Below, in pieces: positions 26,229 to 33,218 of a stretch of DNA of 33,218 bases. Position numbers and translations under genes: made by a program. Origin of the DNA: Wenzhouxiangella sp. (GTDB lineage: Bacteria > Pseudomonadota > Gammaproteobacteria > Xanthomonadales > Wenzhouxiangellaceae); contig JAASTB010000002.1 in the NCBI GenBank assembly GCA_021767625.1, positions 1 to 33,218 on the forward strand. The letters run 5' to 3'. The notes beneath the pieces are model-generated. The model saw only the letters and a list, made by a program, of their open reading frames with translations. It had not been told where the DNA came from and made no database searches. Within the stretch, counting starts at the first letter, position 1; each line of letters begins with the position of its first letter.

Positions 26229-26284
26229 GGAGGAGCCTCGTCGTTTCATCAAGCGGCAGTGTAGCGCAGTCTCGTCCGAGCGCC

Positions 26285-27562
26285 TCAGTCGCCGAGCAGG
26301 GACGGCAGCGTCAGGCTGAGAGCCGGCCACCAGGTAATGATCAGCAGCGCGACCAGGAGGATGCCGAGGAACGGCAGCGTGGCGCGGTAGACGCTGAGGA
26401 TATCGCGCTCGAAGCGGTGACTGGCCAGGAACAGGTTGATCCCGACCGGCGGCGTGCAGTAGCCGATCTGCAGGTTGGCCAGGAACACGATGCCCAGGTG
26501 AACCGGGTCGACGCCGAAGGCCATGGCCACCGGGATGATCAACGGCGCGAGAATCACCAGGGCTGCGAAGATGTCGAGCAACATCCCGGCAACCAGCAAC
26601 AGCGCGTTGACAGCGAGCAGGAAGACCAGGTGGCTGTCGATCAGCGGTTCGATCCATTCGAACAGGCGCTGCGGCACGCCGGCGTCGATCATCACGTTGG
26701 TCGAAGCCAGGGACATGCCCAGCACGACAAGAATCGCGGCCACGAGCACCATGGCTTCGGTGATCACTTCGGGCAGCCTCGAGAAGCGCACCTCGCGGCG
26801 GACCAGGACCAGTGTGACGAGCACCCAGGCGGCGGTGACCACGGCCGCCTCCACCACGAGCAACCAGCCCGAGTAGATGCCGCCGAGCACGACCAGGGGC
26901 AGCGGCAATTCCCAGGCGTTGTCGCGCAGCACCTTGCCCAGGGGTTCTCGAGGCCGTTCGTCCCTGGGCAGGCCGCGCTGCACCCAGGCGGCGTAGCCGC
27001 CCATCAGCACCAGCATGAGCAGGCCCGGAAGCAGGCCGGCGAGGAAGAGGTCATCAACGCTCAACCCGGCTCTCGGGGCGACCTGCTGGGCGACTACCGC
27101 GTAGAGAATCAGGGGAAGCGAGGGGGCGAAGAGCACGCCCAGGCTGGAGCCGGCCGTGACCATGCCGAGACTGAAGCGCTCGGGATAGCCTCCCTTGACC
27201 AGCGCCGGAAGGAGCAGGCTGCCGAGCGCGACCACCGTGATGCCCGAGGCGCCGGTGAAGGCCGTCATCAACGAGCACAGCACGAGCGCGAGAATCGCCA
27301 GGCCGCCGGGCATCCAGCCCAGGGCCGAGCGCGTCAGCTCGACCAGGCGTCCGGGCGCGCGGCTGTGGGCCAGCAGCACCCCGGCGAAGGTGAACAGCGG
27401 CAGGGCGACGAGTACCGGCAGCTCGCCGATGCGCACGAACTCCATGCTGGCCAGCACCGGATCGAGCCCGGCCCGCCAGTAGCCGCCCAGGGCGGCCAGC
27501 GCGATGACCGCGAACAGCGGCATGCCGAGCAGGGCCAGCAGGACGAGGAAGACGACCATCAT
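26285..27562 (-). CDS. dctM: TRAP transporter large permease subunit
   Basis: A 425-residue membrane protein with about a dozen hydrophobic helices. It is the DctM subunit, which carries the solute and the coupling sodium ions through the membrane. Visible family features are the hairpin-flanking glycine/serine-rich stretches GASGITVVALGSLLLPAL and TAGSSLGVLFAPSLPLILY, and near the end VHLGIVFLANLQIGYCTPPVGINLFLA. The start overlaps the small permease stop as ATGA. The substrate cannot be deduced. It is most likely the last TRAP gene of the folD-led transcript. Confidence 0.95.
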   Translation of the reverse strand: MMVVFLVLLALLGMPLFAVIALAALGGYWRAGLDPVLASMEFVRIGELPVLVALPLFTFAGVLLAHSRAPGRLVELTRSALGWMPGGLAILALVLCSLMTAFTGASGITVVALGSLLLPALVKGGYPERFSLGMVTAGSSLGVLFAPSLPLILYAVVAQQVAPRAGLSVDDLFLAGLLPGLLMLVLMGGYAAWVQRGLPRDERPREPLGKVLRDNAWELPLPLVVLGGIYSGWLLVVEAAVVTAAWVLVTLVLVRREVRFSRLPEVITEAMVLVAAILVVLGMSLASTNVMIDAGVPQRLFEWIEPLIDSHLVFLLAVNALLLVAGMLLDIFAALVILAPLIIPVAMAFGVDPVHLGIVFLANLQIGYCTPPVGINLFLASHRFERDILSVYRATLPFLGILLVALLIITWWPALSLTLPSLLGD

Positions 27563-28086
27563 TCGGACGGATTCCGCGTCGAGACCGGCAGGACTTCACC
27601 CGACGGCGGCGCAAAGGCCCAGGCCATGAAGCGAGCGGCCATCATGCCGAAGCCGATCGGGACGATGACCTGGACCACCCAGTTGGGCACGTTCAGGAAG
27701 GCAATGGCCTGGAACTCGTATTCGAGAGCCACGATGTCGAGGCTCGTCCAGGTCAGTGCCAGGCAGACCAGGGACGTGGCGCCGAAGACGGCCCGCCGCA
27801 GCCAGACGACGCCGCCGGGCGGCAGCCAGCGCTCGACCAGGTCGATGCGAATGTGCCGGAGCCGGCCGGTGGCGACCACGCCGCCCAGCATGGCCAGCCA
27901 CAGCACGATGGCGCGCATGGCGCCGTCGGCCCAGGGCAGCGCCATACCCGCGAAGTTCCGAAAACCGATCTGCGCCAGGCCGATGGCCACCAGGGCGAGA
28001 AAGAGCACGCTCAGTGTGCCGGTCTCGAGGATGCGGATCGTACGCTCGGCAGTATCGCCTTCGTTGCGGTGCTCACTCTCCGGCAC
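27559..28086 (-). CDS. dctQ: TRAP transporter small permease subunit
   Basis: A 175-residue protein with four predicted membrane helices, matching DctQ. It shows the motif with tryptophan and charged residues LPWADGAMRAIVLWLAMLGGVVATGRLRHIRIDLVERWLP. It forms a complex with DctM and helps dock the binding protein. It starts with GTG and overlaps the dctP stop by 14 bases. The N-terminal 20 residues are polar and charged, longer than in many DctQ proteins, but an internal start is not obvious. Confidence 0.92.
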   Translation of the reverse strand: MPESEHRNEGDTAERTIRILETGTLSVLFLALVAIGLAQIGFRNFAGMALPWADGAMRAIVLWLAMLGGVVATGRLRHIRIDLVERWLPPGGVVWLRRAVFGATSLVCLALTWTSLDIVALEYEFQAIAFLNVPNWVVQVIVPIGFGMMAARFMAWAFAPPSGEVLPVSTRNPSE

Positions 28087-29080
28087 GCAGTTGCTCCAGC
28101 TCGGCTTCCAGGCGGTCCAGGTGCGGCAGCTCGAACCGGCCCGCCTCGACGGCGTCGCGGCGGATGCGGTGAGCCAGTTCGTACCAGAAACTCACCAGGG
28201 ACTGCTCCGGCTGCAAAATCTCGACGCCGCCCTCGCGCAGTGCTTCGAGGGCCTCGGCGTTGTCTTCGAAGTTGTCGTCCTCGATGTGCTCGAGCGTGGC
28301 CCGCAGTTCCTCGAGCAGGATCGCGCGATCGGCCTCGGGCAGACGCTCGACCGTTCGCTGATCCAGGCCGATGGTTCCGGCGGTCATCAGCAGCGGCATG
28401 TCGAGCATGGTCTCCGCCCTGGTGTGCCACTGCAGGATGATCGTGGCCGAGGGCGTGCTCGCGAAGGTGTTGACCGCGCCGGTCTGCAGTGCCGTGTAGA
28501 CCTCCGCCAGGGGCAGCGGCACCGGCGTGGCGCCGGCTTCCTCCAGGGTCCGCTGCGAGAGGCGATCGCCGGCGGGCACCCACACGCGAAACCCGCTGTT
28601 CATCTGTTCTGGGTCGGCGGTGGGCATGTCGCGGTCGCTGAACAGGTAAGCGAATCCGCCCAGGCTGATGCCCGGGGCGATGATGCCCCCTTCGGCCAGG
28701 CCCTCGATGACCAGCGGATCGAAGGTTTCGCGAAGCGCCCGCACTTCATCGACGTCGCGGAAGACGAAGGGCATTGAATAGATGTTGGCGACCGGCGCCA
28801 CCGAGGCCAGCTCCCCGACCGTGAAGGCGGCACCGTGCAGCTGCCCCAGGCGCATGCGGCGCAGAACCGCTTCGGCGTCGCCCATGACGCCGCCAGGGTA
28901 GAAACGCAGGCGCACGCCGCCGTCGGTGCGCTCCTCGATCCGGTCGGCGGTTGCGCGCATACGCTCCATCCAGCTCGATCCGTCCGGTGCGATGGTCGCC
29001 AGCTTGATCTGGGCGGCATCCGAAGTCGCCGCCATGCTCAACGCGGCAAGGGCCAGCACGGCCAGGGTCATGTGCTTCAT
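28073..29080 (-). CDS. dctP: TRAP transporter substrate-binding protein
   Basis: A 335-residue periplasmic protein with a cleavable signal peptide (about 1-22, ending TSDAA). It belongs to the DctP family: IKLATIAPDGSSW at the mature start, FRVWVPAGDR with the conserved substrate arginine, and LPLAEVYTALQTGAVNTFAST, the family's QTGxVD-like motif. The mature N-terminal APDGSSW opening is like that of TatP-type proteins that work with a TPR lipoprotein (TatT), which is encoded immediately upstream with no intervening base. The ligand is unknown; in this subgroup hydrophobic ligands have been suggested. Confidence 0.93.
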   Translation of the reverse strand: MKHMTLAVLALAALSMAATSDAAQIKLATIAPDGSSWMERMRATADRIEERTDGGVRLRFYPGGVMGDAEAVLRRMRLGQLHGAAFTVGELASVAPVANIYSMPFVFRDVDEVRALRETFDPLVIEGLAEGGIIAPGISLGGFAYLFSDRDMPTADPEQMNSGFRVWVPAGDRLSQRTLEEAGATPVPLPLAEVYTALQTGAVNTFASTPSATIILQWHTRAETMLDMPLLMTAGTIGLDQRTVERLPEADRAILLEELRATLEHIEDDNFEDNAEALEALREGGVEILQPEQSLVSFWYELAHRIRRDAVEAGRFELPHLDRLEAELEQLRAGE

Positions 29081-29935
29081 CTAGTCGAAAATCCTTTCGG
29101 TCTGGGCCAGTAGCTCCCGCGCCCGCTGACGGGCCACGGCGTTGACCAGCCGGTAATCCGGCGAATCGACCTCGCTGTCGACAACGCCTTCCAGCGTCGA
29201 CACGAACAGCTCGCGGTCGAAGAGCAATCGGGCGTAATGGTCGGCCAGCATGACGTCCACCAGGAGATTGTCCCCTTCGGAAACGCTGCGGGCGCGATCG
29301 AAGTACTCGCGCGCCAGGTCGGGGCGACCGCCCGCCGCCGGCGGGCGCTGGGAATGGAGCACGGCCAGGTAGAGCCAGGCGGCGCCGTCGTCGTGGCCCG
29401 GCGCGGTATCGACCACCCACTCCAGCAGGGCCTGCGCGCGAGGGAGGTCGGCCAGCGCGCCATAGTCGTCCGAATGACTGTCGATCCACCCGACCCAGGT
29501 CGTCGCCAGCAGGTAGGCGGCGGGAAGGTCGTCGGACTGGAGCTTCCCGATGCGCTCATCGAGCCGCTCGAAGCTGATCTCGTGAAGGTCGCACAAGGGC
29601 TTGGCGCGCAGGCAGGCGCCGGCACGGGCATGGACCAGCGCGCGTTTGGTCAGGCGACGCGCGGAGACTTCGCCGTTGCCGAACAGGGTCGCGTAGGTAC
29701 CGGTCAGCTGCGCAGTGGTCAGGCGAAGCCCGGCATCGTCCGGGTTGGATTGCAGGCGCGCCTCGAGCAGCAGCAGATAGGCCGGCAGGGCGTCGGCGAT
29801 CGTGGCGGGGTCTTCGTACTCGCGGATCGCCGTCTCGAGATCGTCGGCCAGGCGCTGGGTCTGGCGTTCCACGATGGCCGAGCAGCCGGCCAGCAAGGCC
29901 GCGAGTGCGAGCACGAACAGCTGACGGAAGATCAC
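29081..29935 (-). CDS. tatT: TRAP-associated TPR lipoprotein (TatT family)
   Basis: A 284-residue lipoprotein with lipobox LLAGC (C18). The mature part is made of helix pairs typical of the TatT family: ADALPAYLLLLEARLQSNPDD, LTTAQLTGTYATLFG, LPAAYLLATTWVGWID, ALLEWVVDTAPGHDDGAAWLYLAVLHS, AREYFDRARSVSEGDNLL and the closing ARQRARELLAQTERIF. The family is known from Treponema, where TatT forms a complex with the TRAP binding protein TatP and has a pore thought to pass ligand. Here it sits directly before dctP and its ATG overlaps the folD stop (ATGA). It completes a four-component TPAT-TRAP system in a gammaproteobacterium. Confidence 0.88.
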   Translation of the reverse strand: MIFRQLFVLALAALLAGCSAIVERQTQRLADDLETAIREYEDPATIADALPAYLLLLEARLQSNPDDAGLRLTTAQLTGTYATLFGNGEVSARRLTKRALVHARAGACLRAKPLCDLHEISFERLDERIGKLQSDDLPAAYLLATTWVGWIDSHSDDYGALADLPRAQALLEWVVDTAPGHDDGAAWLYLAVLHSQRPPAAGGRPDLAREYFDRARSVSEGDNLLVDVMLADHYARLLFDRELFVSTLEGVVDSEVDSPDYRLVNAVARQRARELLAQTERIFD

Positions 29936-30801
29936 GGCGCGCGCACCACCAGCCCGGCCGCCTCGACCGTGTTCTGCATCAGCGTGGCGACCGTCATCGG
30001 TCCGACGCCGCCGGGAACGGGCGTGATCCAGCCGGCGCGCTCAGAAGCCGCCTCGAAGTCGATATCGCCGTGCAGCTTGCCGTCCTCGCCGCGATTGATG
30101 CCGATGTCGACCACGATCGCGTCCTCGGCGATCCAGTCGGGCCGGACGATGCCCGGCTTGCCGACGGCGACGAAGAGCACTTCGGCGCGCTCGACATGGG
30201 CCTGCAGGTCGCGCGTGAAGCGATGCGCCACCGACACCGTCGCGCCGGCCAGGAGCAGTTCGAGCGCCAGCGGCCTGCCGACGATGTTGGAGGCGCCGAC
30301 GACCAGCGCGTTCATGCCCTTGGTGTCGATGCCGTGAGCCGCCAGCAGCGTCATGACGCCGCGTGGGGTGCAAGGCCTCAGCCCGGGATCGCGCAGGGCC
30401 AGGCGCCCCATGTTGACGGGATGGAAACCGTCGACGTCCTTTTCCGGAGCGATCCGCCGCGTAACCGCCCTTTCGTCGAGATGGGCCGGCAGCGGCAGTT
30501 GCACCAGGATGCCGTCGACCGCCTCGTCGCGATTGAGCGCGTCGATGAGGGCGAGCAGTTCGCCCCGCCCCACCCCGTGCGCTAGGCGATGGGTGGTCGA
30601 GACCATACCGGCACGCTCGCAGGCTCGGATCTTGTTGTTGACATAGACCTCGGAGGCGGGATCGTCGCCGACGAGGATCACGGCGAGACCCGGCGGCCGC
30701 CCGCCTTCCCCGACATGATGGGCGACGGCATCGGCCACGTTGGCGATCAATCGGTCGGCGACCGCTCGGCCGTCGAGGATTCGGGCTGGGGACTTCGTCA
30801 T
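29932..30801 (-). CDS. folD: bifunctional methylenetetrahydrofolate dehydrogenase/cyclohydrolase
   Basis: A 289-residue enzyme, close to the E. coli length of 288, that interconverts methylene- and formyl-tetrahydrofolate. Signature segments are SEVYVNNKIRACERAG with the catalytic lysine, GILVQLPLPAHLDE, EKDVDGFHPVNMGRL, CTPRGVM, VVGASNIVGRPLALELL and the final TPVPGGVGPMTVATLM. ATG 30801 gives the normal N-terminus (SPARILDGRAVADRL). An ATG three codons earlier lies inside the proposed -10 box. It starts the transcript that continues into tatT and the TRAP genes through a 4-base overlap. Confidence 0.96.
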   Translation of the reverse strand: MTKSPARILDGRAVADRLIANVADAVAHHVGEGGRPPGLAVILVGDDPASEVYVNNKIRACERAGMVSTTHRLAHGVGRGELLALIDALNRDEAVDGILVQLPLPAHLDERAVTRRIAPEKDVDGFHPVNMGRLALRDPGLRPCTPRGVMTLLAAHGIDTKGMNALVVGASNIVGRPLALELLLAGATVSVAHRFTRDLQAHVERAEVLFVAVGKPGIVRPDWIAEDAIVVDIGINRGEDGKLHGDIDFEAASERAGWITPVPGGVGPMTVATLMQNTVEAAGLVVRAP

Positions 30802-30808
30802 GCGCCAC

Positions 30809-30814
30809 ATTGTA
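30809..30814 (-). promoter_or_regulatory. candidate folD promoter (-10 box)
   Basis: TACAAT on the minus strand ends seven bases before the folD ATG. No good -35 is visible at 16-18 bases. If used, transcription would begin on or one base before the ATG, giving a leaderless mRNA; there is no ribosome-binding sequence in front of the ATG. Confidence 0.4.
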
Positions 30815-30856
30815 AGGTAGGATTCGAACGGAATCCGACTCGGAGCCAGACTTGCC

Positions 30857-31336
30857 GTGAACCTGTTCAATCATCACTTCATGGACCTTTCGGGCGCGCG
30901 CATCTATCTCGAGCGCTACCGCAACCAGCCCTTCTTCATCGTCAACATCGCCACCGAGAGCCGCTTCGTGCCGCAGCTCAAGCGGCTGCAGCAGCTGCAC
31001 ACGCAATTCAGCCGGCACGGGCTGGTCATCATCGCCATACCCTGCAACGACTTTGACGAGGAACCGCGCGAGGAAGCGCAGATCGACGAGTTCCTGCGGG
31101 AGAACTACCCCAGCAGCTTCATCGTCACCCAGCGCTACGCGTTGACCGGTCCCGAGGCCCACCCCCTGTTCCGCGAAATGCTGCAGGAAAAAGGTGCTGC
31201 CGCCCTGCCCCGGGGTACGTTCAACAAGTACCTGTTCGACCGGCGCGGCGAACTGGCCGAGCACTTTCCGCCCGAAACCCTGCCCGACGACCCGATGCTG
31301 GTGCGCTCGATCAACCAGCAGCTCGGCGGCGTGTAA
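30857..31336 (+). CDS. glutathione peroxidase-fold protein lacking the catalytic residues
   Basis: 159 residues along the glutathione peroxidase/thioredoxin fold. FFIVNIATESRFVPQLKRLQQLHTQF aligns with the family's VNVASKCGFTPQY...L segment, but the peroxidatic cysteine is serine (S35). IIAIPCNDFDEEP replaces IPCNQFGxQEP, with the active-site glutamine changed to aspartate (D65). RGTFNKYLFDRRGEL replaces WNFxKFLVDRxG, so tryptophan and asparagine are also gone (G120, T121). The only cysteine left is in PCND. The GPEAHPLF segment and the rest of the fold are intact, so it is a kept protein and not a decaying gene. It starts with GTG, has GGAG 11 bases upstream and is divergent from folD. It is likely not a peroxidase. 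Confidence 0.85.
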   Translation: MNLFNHHFMDLSGARIYLERYRNQPFFIVNIATESRFVPQLKRLQQLHTQFSRHGLVIIAIPCNDFDEEPREEAQIDEFLRENYPSSFIVTQRYALTGPEAHPLFREMLQEKGAAALPRGTFNKYLFDRRGELAEHFPPETLPDDPMLVRSINQQLGGV

Positions 31337-31367
31337 ATCTTGCGCGGCGGCCCGTCGGGCCGGCCGG

Positions 31368-32774
31368 CTAGCGCTTGCGGTTCTTGCGCTGGGTGAATTG
31401 CTTCAGCCGGCGGCGCTTCTGGACCTGTCGCGGCGTCAACTGGTTGCGGCGACCGGCGTAAGGGTTGTCGCCTTCGCGGAACACCAGGCGAACCGGAATG
31501 CCGGTGAGCCGGAAGTGCTTCCGGAAACAGTTGACCAGGTAGCGCTGGTACTGATCGGGAATTCCCTTGGCGCGATTGCCGTGAATGACGATGCGGGTCG
31601 GGAAGTGGCCGCCGCCGTGGGCGTAGCGAAGCTTGGGTGTCTTGCGCTGGACCGAGGGCGGCGGATGCGCGTCGACCGCGTCCCGCACAACCCGCGTGAG
31701 CGCGCCGGTCGACAACTCCTGCTCTCCGGCCGCCTGGACGTGCTCGATGGCGTCGGTCAGCTCCCCCAGGCCGCTGCCGTGAAGCGCCGAGATCGTCACG
31801 ACCGGCGCAAAGCGCGCGAAATCGAGGCGCTCGGCCACCTCCACCAGCACGGCACGGCGCTGGTCGTTGTCGAGCGCGTCCCACTTGTTCAGCGCGATGA
31901 CCAGGCCCCGACCGGCCTCGATGACGTGACCGGCCAGCCGCGCGTCCTGTTCGGTGATGCCCTCGACGACGTCGCAGACCAGACAGACGATGCGCGCCTG
32001 CTCCATCGACTGCAGGGCCTTGATGGTGCTGAAACGCTCCACGCCTTCCTGGCTGCCCCGGCGGCGACGGATGCCCGCCGTATCGATCAGGTGGTAGCGC
32101 ACCCCGTCGCGCTCGATCGTCGCGTGGATCGGGTCGCGGGTCGTCCCGGCCACCGGGGTCGCCAGCGCCCGCTCCTCGCCGAGCAGGCGATTGAGAAGGG
32201 TCGACTTGCCGGCATTGGGACGGCCGATCAGGGCCAGGCGCAGGCCGTCGTCGTCGGGCACGCTGCTGTCTTCGGGTTCAGGCAGCCGCTCGACGATGGC
32301 GTGGCCGAGCTGCTCGAGGCCGCGACGATGGCTGGCCGCGATGGGAAAGATTTCGCCCAGGCCGAGTTCCGCAGCTTCGGCGAGCGCCATGTCGGGATCG
32401 AGTCCGTCGGTCTTGTTGACGACCTGGATCACGGCCTTGCCCCGATGGCGCAGGTCCGCGGCGATCTCGTGCTCGACGGGAACGACGCCCGCGCGGGCGT
32501 CGGTCAGGAAAAGCACCAGGTCGGCCTCCTCGATGGCCAGGCGGGTCTGTGCCTGGGCGCCCAGTTCGACCTCGTCGCCGGCCTCGTCGAGCCCGCCGGT
32601 GTCGACGAGAATGACGGTTCGTCCGTCCAGCTCCGCACGCCCGTAGATACGGTCGCGGGTCACTCCCGGCGTGTCGGCCACCAGGGCGTCGCGGGTCCGC
32701 GTCAGCGCATTGAACAGCGTGGACTTTCCGACGTTGGGCCGCCCGACGATGGCGACCACCGGCAATGCAGACAC
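31368..32774 (-). CDS. der: ribosome biogenesis GTPase Der
   Basis: A 468-residue essential GTPase with two tandem G domains that assists 50S subunit assembly. Domain 1 has GRPNVGKS, DTPGVTRDR, DTGGL and NKTD; domain 2 has GRPNAGKS, AGTTRDPI, DTAGIRRR and NKWD. The C-terminal KH-like domain (PKLRYAHGGGHFPTRIVIHGN...YQRYLVNCFRKHF) and a basic tail (RQVQKRRRLKQFTQRKNRKR) follow. It is 13 bases downstream of the bamB stop, the conserved bamB-der order. It converges with the peroxidase-like gene with 31 GC-rich bases between. Confidence 0.97.
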   Translation of the reverse strand: MSALPVVAIVGRPNVGKSTLFNALTRTRDALVADTPGVTRDRIYGRAELDGRTVILVDTGGLDEAGDEVELGAQAQTRLAIEEADLVLFLTDARAGVVPVEHEIAADLRHRGKAVIQVVNKTDGLDPDMALAEAAELGLGEIFPIAASHRRGLEQLGHAIVERLPEPEDSSVPDDDGLRLALIGRPNAGKSTLLNRLLGEERALATPVAGTTRDPIHATIERDGVRYHLIDTAGIRRRRGSQEGVERFSTIKALQSMEQARIVCLVCDVVEGITEQDARLAGHVIEAGRGLVIALNKWDALDNDQRRAVLVEVAERLDFARFAPVVTISALHGSGLGELTDAIEHVQAAGEQELSTGALTRVVRDAVDAHPPPSVQRKTPKLRYAHGGGHFPTRIVIHGNRAKGIPDQYQRYLVNCFRKHFRLTGIPVRLVFREGDNPYAGRRNQLTPRQVQKRRRLKQFTQRKNRKR

Positions 32775-32787
32775 GGTTCGCTCGCCC

Positions 32788-33218
32788 TCAGCCCGAACGG
32801 CCGACTCGCCAGGCGCTCAATTCTCCGCCTTCGTCGAGCAGGTAGAGCGTGTCGCCGACGACCAGCGGTGCGGCTGCCGGCGGCTCGTCGCCTGCCCGCG
32901 CGCGAGCGACGATCTGACCGCTGTCGGCGTCGAAGAAGTGCAGATAACCTTCGAAATCGCCCACGGCCACGAGTCCGCCCAGGAAGACCGGGCGCGTCAG
33001 TTCGCGTCGCAGCAGCTGGTCGTCGCGCCACAGCGTCGAGCCGTTGCGGCGGTCGACCAGCCAGACATTGTCCTCGCGATCGGTGACGGCAAGCTGGGTG
33101 CGGCGCAGGCTCAAACCGCTGGAAGAAGAAATGTCCTTGACCCAGAGCGTGCGCCCGGACTCCAGCGCCAGGCCCGCAAGCCGGCCGTGATAAGTCACCA
33201 CGTAGAGTTCCGTGCCCA
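32788..33218 (-). CDS. bamB: outer membrane assembly lipoprotein BamB, 3' part
   Basis: The gene runs off the right edge. About 142 C-terminal residues are visible and consist of repeated beta-propeller blades: ALESGRTLWVKDIS, LVDRRNGSTLWRDDQL, FFDADSGQIVARARAG and LYLLDEGGELSAWRVG, each with the PQQ-like G-x-x-L-W pattern. BamB is the propeller subunit of the BAM complex that inserts beta-barrel proteins. The identity rests on the repeats and the position just before der; a different PQQ-repeat protein is unlikely in this place. Confidence 0.92.
   Translation of the reverse strand, partial: GTELYVVTYHGRLAGLALESGRTLWVKDISSSSGLSLRRTQLAVTDREDNVWLVDRRNGSTLWRDDQLLRRELTRPVFLGGLVAVGDFEGYLHFFDADSGQIVARARAGDEPPAAAPLVVGDTLYLLDEGGELSAWRVGRSG

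Noticed and set aside
26417..28777. 786-codon frame opposite the TRAP genes, very rich in Gln, His, Glu and Arg
   Set aside because: The composition is what antisense of hydrophobic membrane codons gives; the sense strand has three recognisable transporter genes.
31349..31361. Hairpin GGCCC-GTC-GGGCC between the peroxidase-like gene and der
   Set aside because: No T-run on either strand; short GC dyads are common by chance at this base composition.
31194..33086. Long plus-strand frame opposite der and bamB
   Set aside because: No motifs; der on the other strand has two complete G domains.

Overview
The window is GC-rich, densely packed bacterial chromosome and reads as ordinary housekeeping sequence of a gammaproteobacterium. 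The order yceD-rpmF-plsX-fabH-fabD-fabG-acpP-fabF-...-pabC-mltG-tmk-holB-pilZ, the bamB-der pair, an aa3-type cytochrome oxidase, FadD/FadJ/FadI beta-oxidation genes and a PilZ-type pilus protein point to the Xanthomonadales/Chromatiales side of the class (a Wenzhouxiangella-like lineage is a guess from style, not a search result). I saw no rRNA, tRNA, CRISPR array, insertion sequence, phage gene or plasmid origin, and no gap between genes longer than about 200 bases.

Layout. (1) 1-2000, plus strand: the end of a cytochrome c oxidase cluster (ctaD 3' part, a 42-residue membrane protein, ctaE), closed by a clear intrinsic terminator. (2) 2002-4370, minus: a GCS2 ligase-like/CBS-pair fusion coupled to a small lipoprotein. 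It is divergent from (3) a FadD-type acyl-CoA ligase at 4536-6224. (4) 6249-18596, minus: one long cluster joining the 50S protein L32, phospholipid and fatty acid synthesis (plsX, fabH, fabD, fabG, acpP, fabF), folate precursor synthesis (pabB, pabC), peptidoglycan processing (mltG), dTMP synthesis (tmk), clamp loading (holB), pilus function (pilZ) and translesion polymerase dinB. Many junctions are ATGA/TGATG overlaps. (5) 18641-23297, plus: a YceF-type Maf pyrophosphatase, then fadJ-fadI and a CPBP membrane protease-like gene. (6) 23363-25078, plus: a membrane Ser/Thr kinase with a periplasmic sensor and a HAMP domain, convergent with (7) 25083-30801, minus: folD-tatT-dctP-dctQ-dctM (a TPR-associated TRAP transporter) and a LysM/TPR lipoprotein. 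(8) 30857-31336, plus: a glutathione-peroxidase-fold protein lacking its catalytic residues. (9) 31368-33218, minus: der and the 3' part of bamB.

How the genes work together. Regions 3 and 5 supply fatty acid activation and beta-oxidation, while region 4 makes fatty acids and hands acyl chains to phospholipid synthesis through PlsX. Regions 6 and 7 hold envelope-facing genes (sensor kinase, TRAP uptake, two TPR lipoproteins).

I did not find a clearly new multi-gene system. The points most worth a second look are: the lysine-rich histone-like tail on the FadI thiolase; the kinase-TM-sensor-TM-HAMP protein; the GCS2-CBS fusion with its coupled lipoprotein; the degenerate glutathione peroxidase; a tatT-TRAP operon coupled to folD; two genes (dinB and the CPBP gene) whose only good start near the upstream stop is a CTG in a CTGA overlap; and two promoters (yceD, folD) placed so close to the start codon that the mRNAs should be nearly leaderless. 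GC content and comparisons to families are from reading and memory, not computed.
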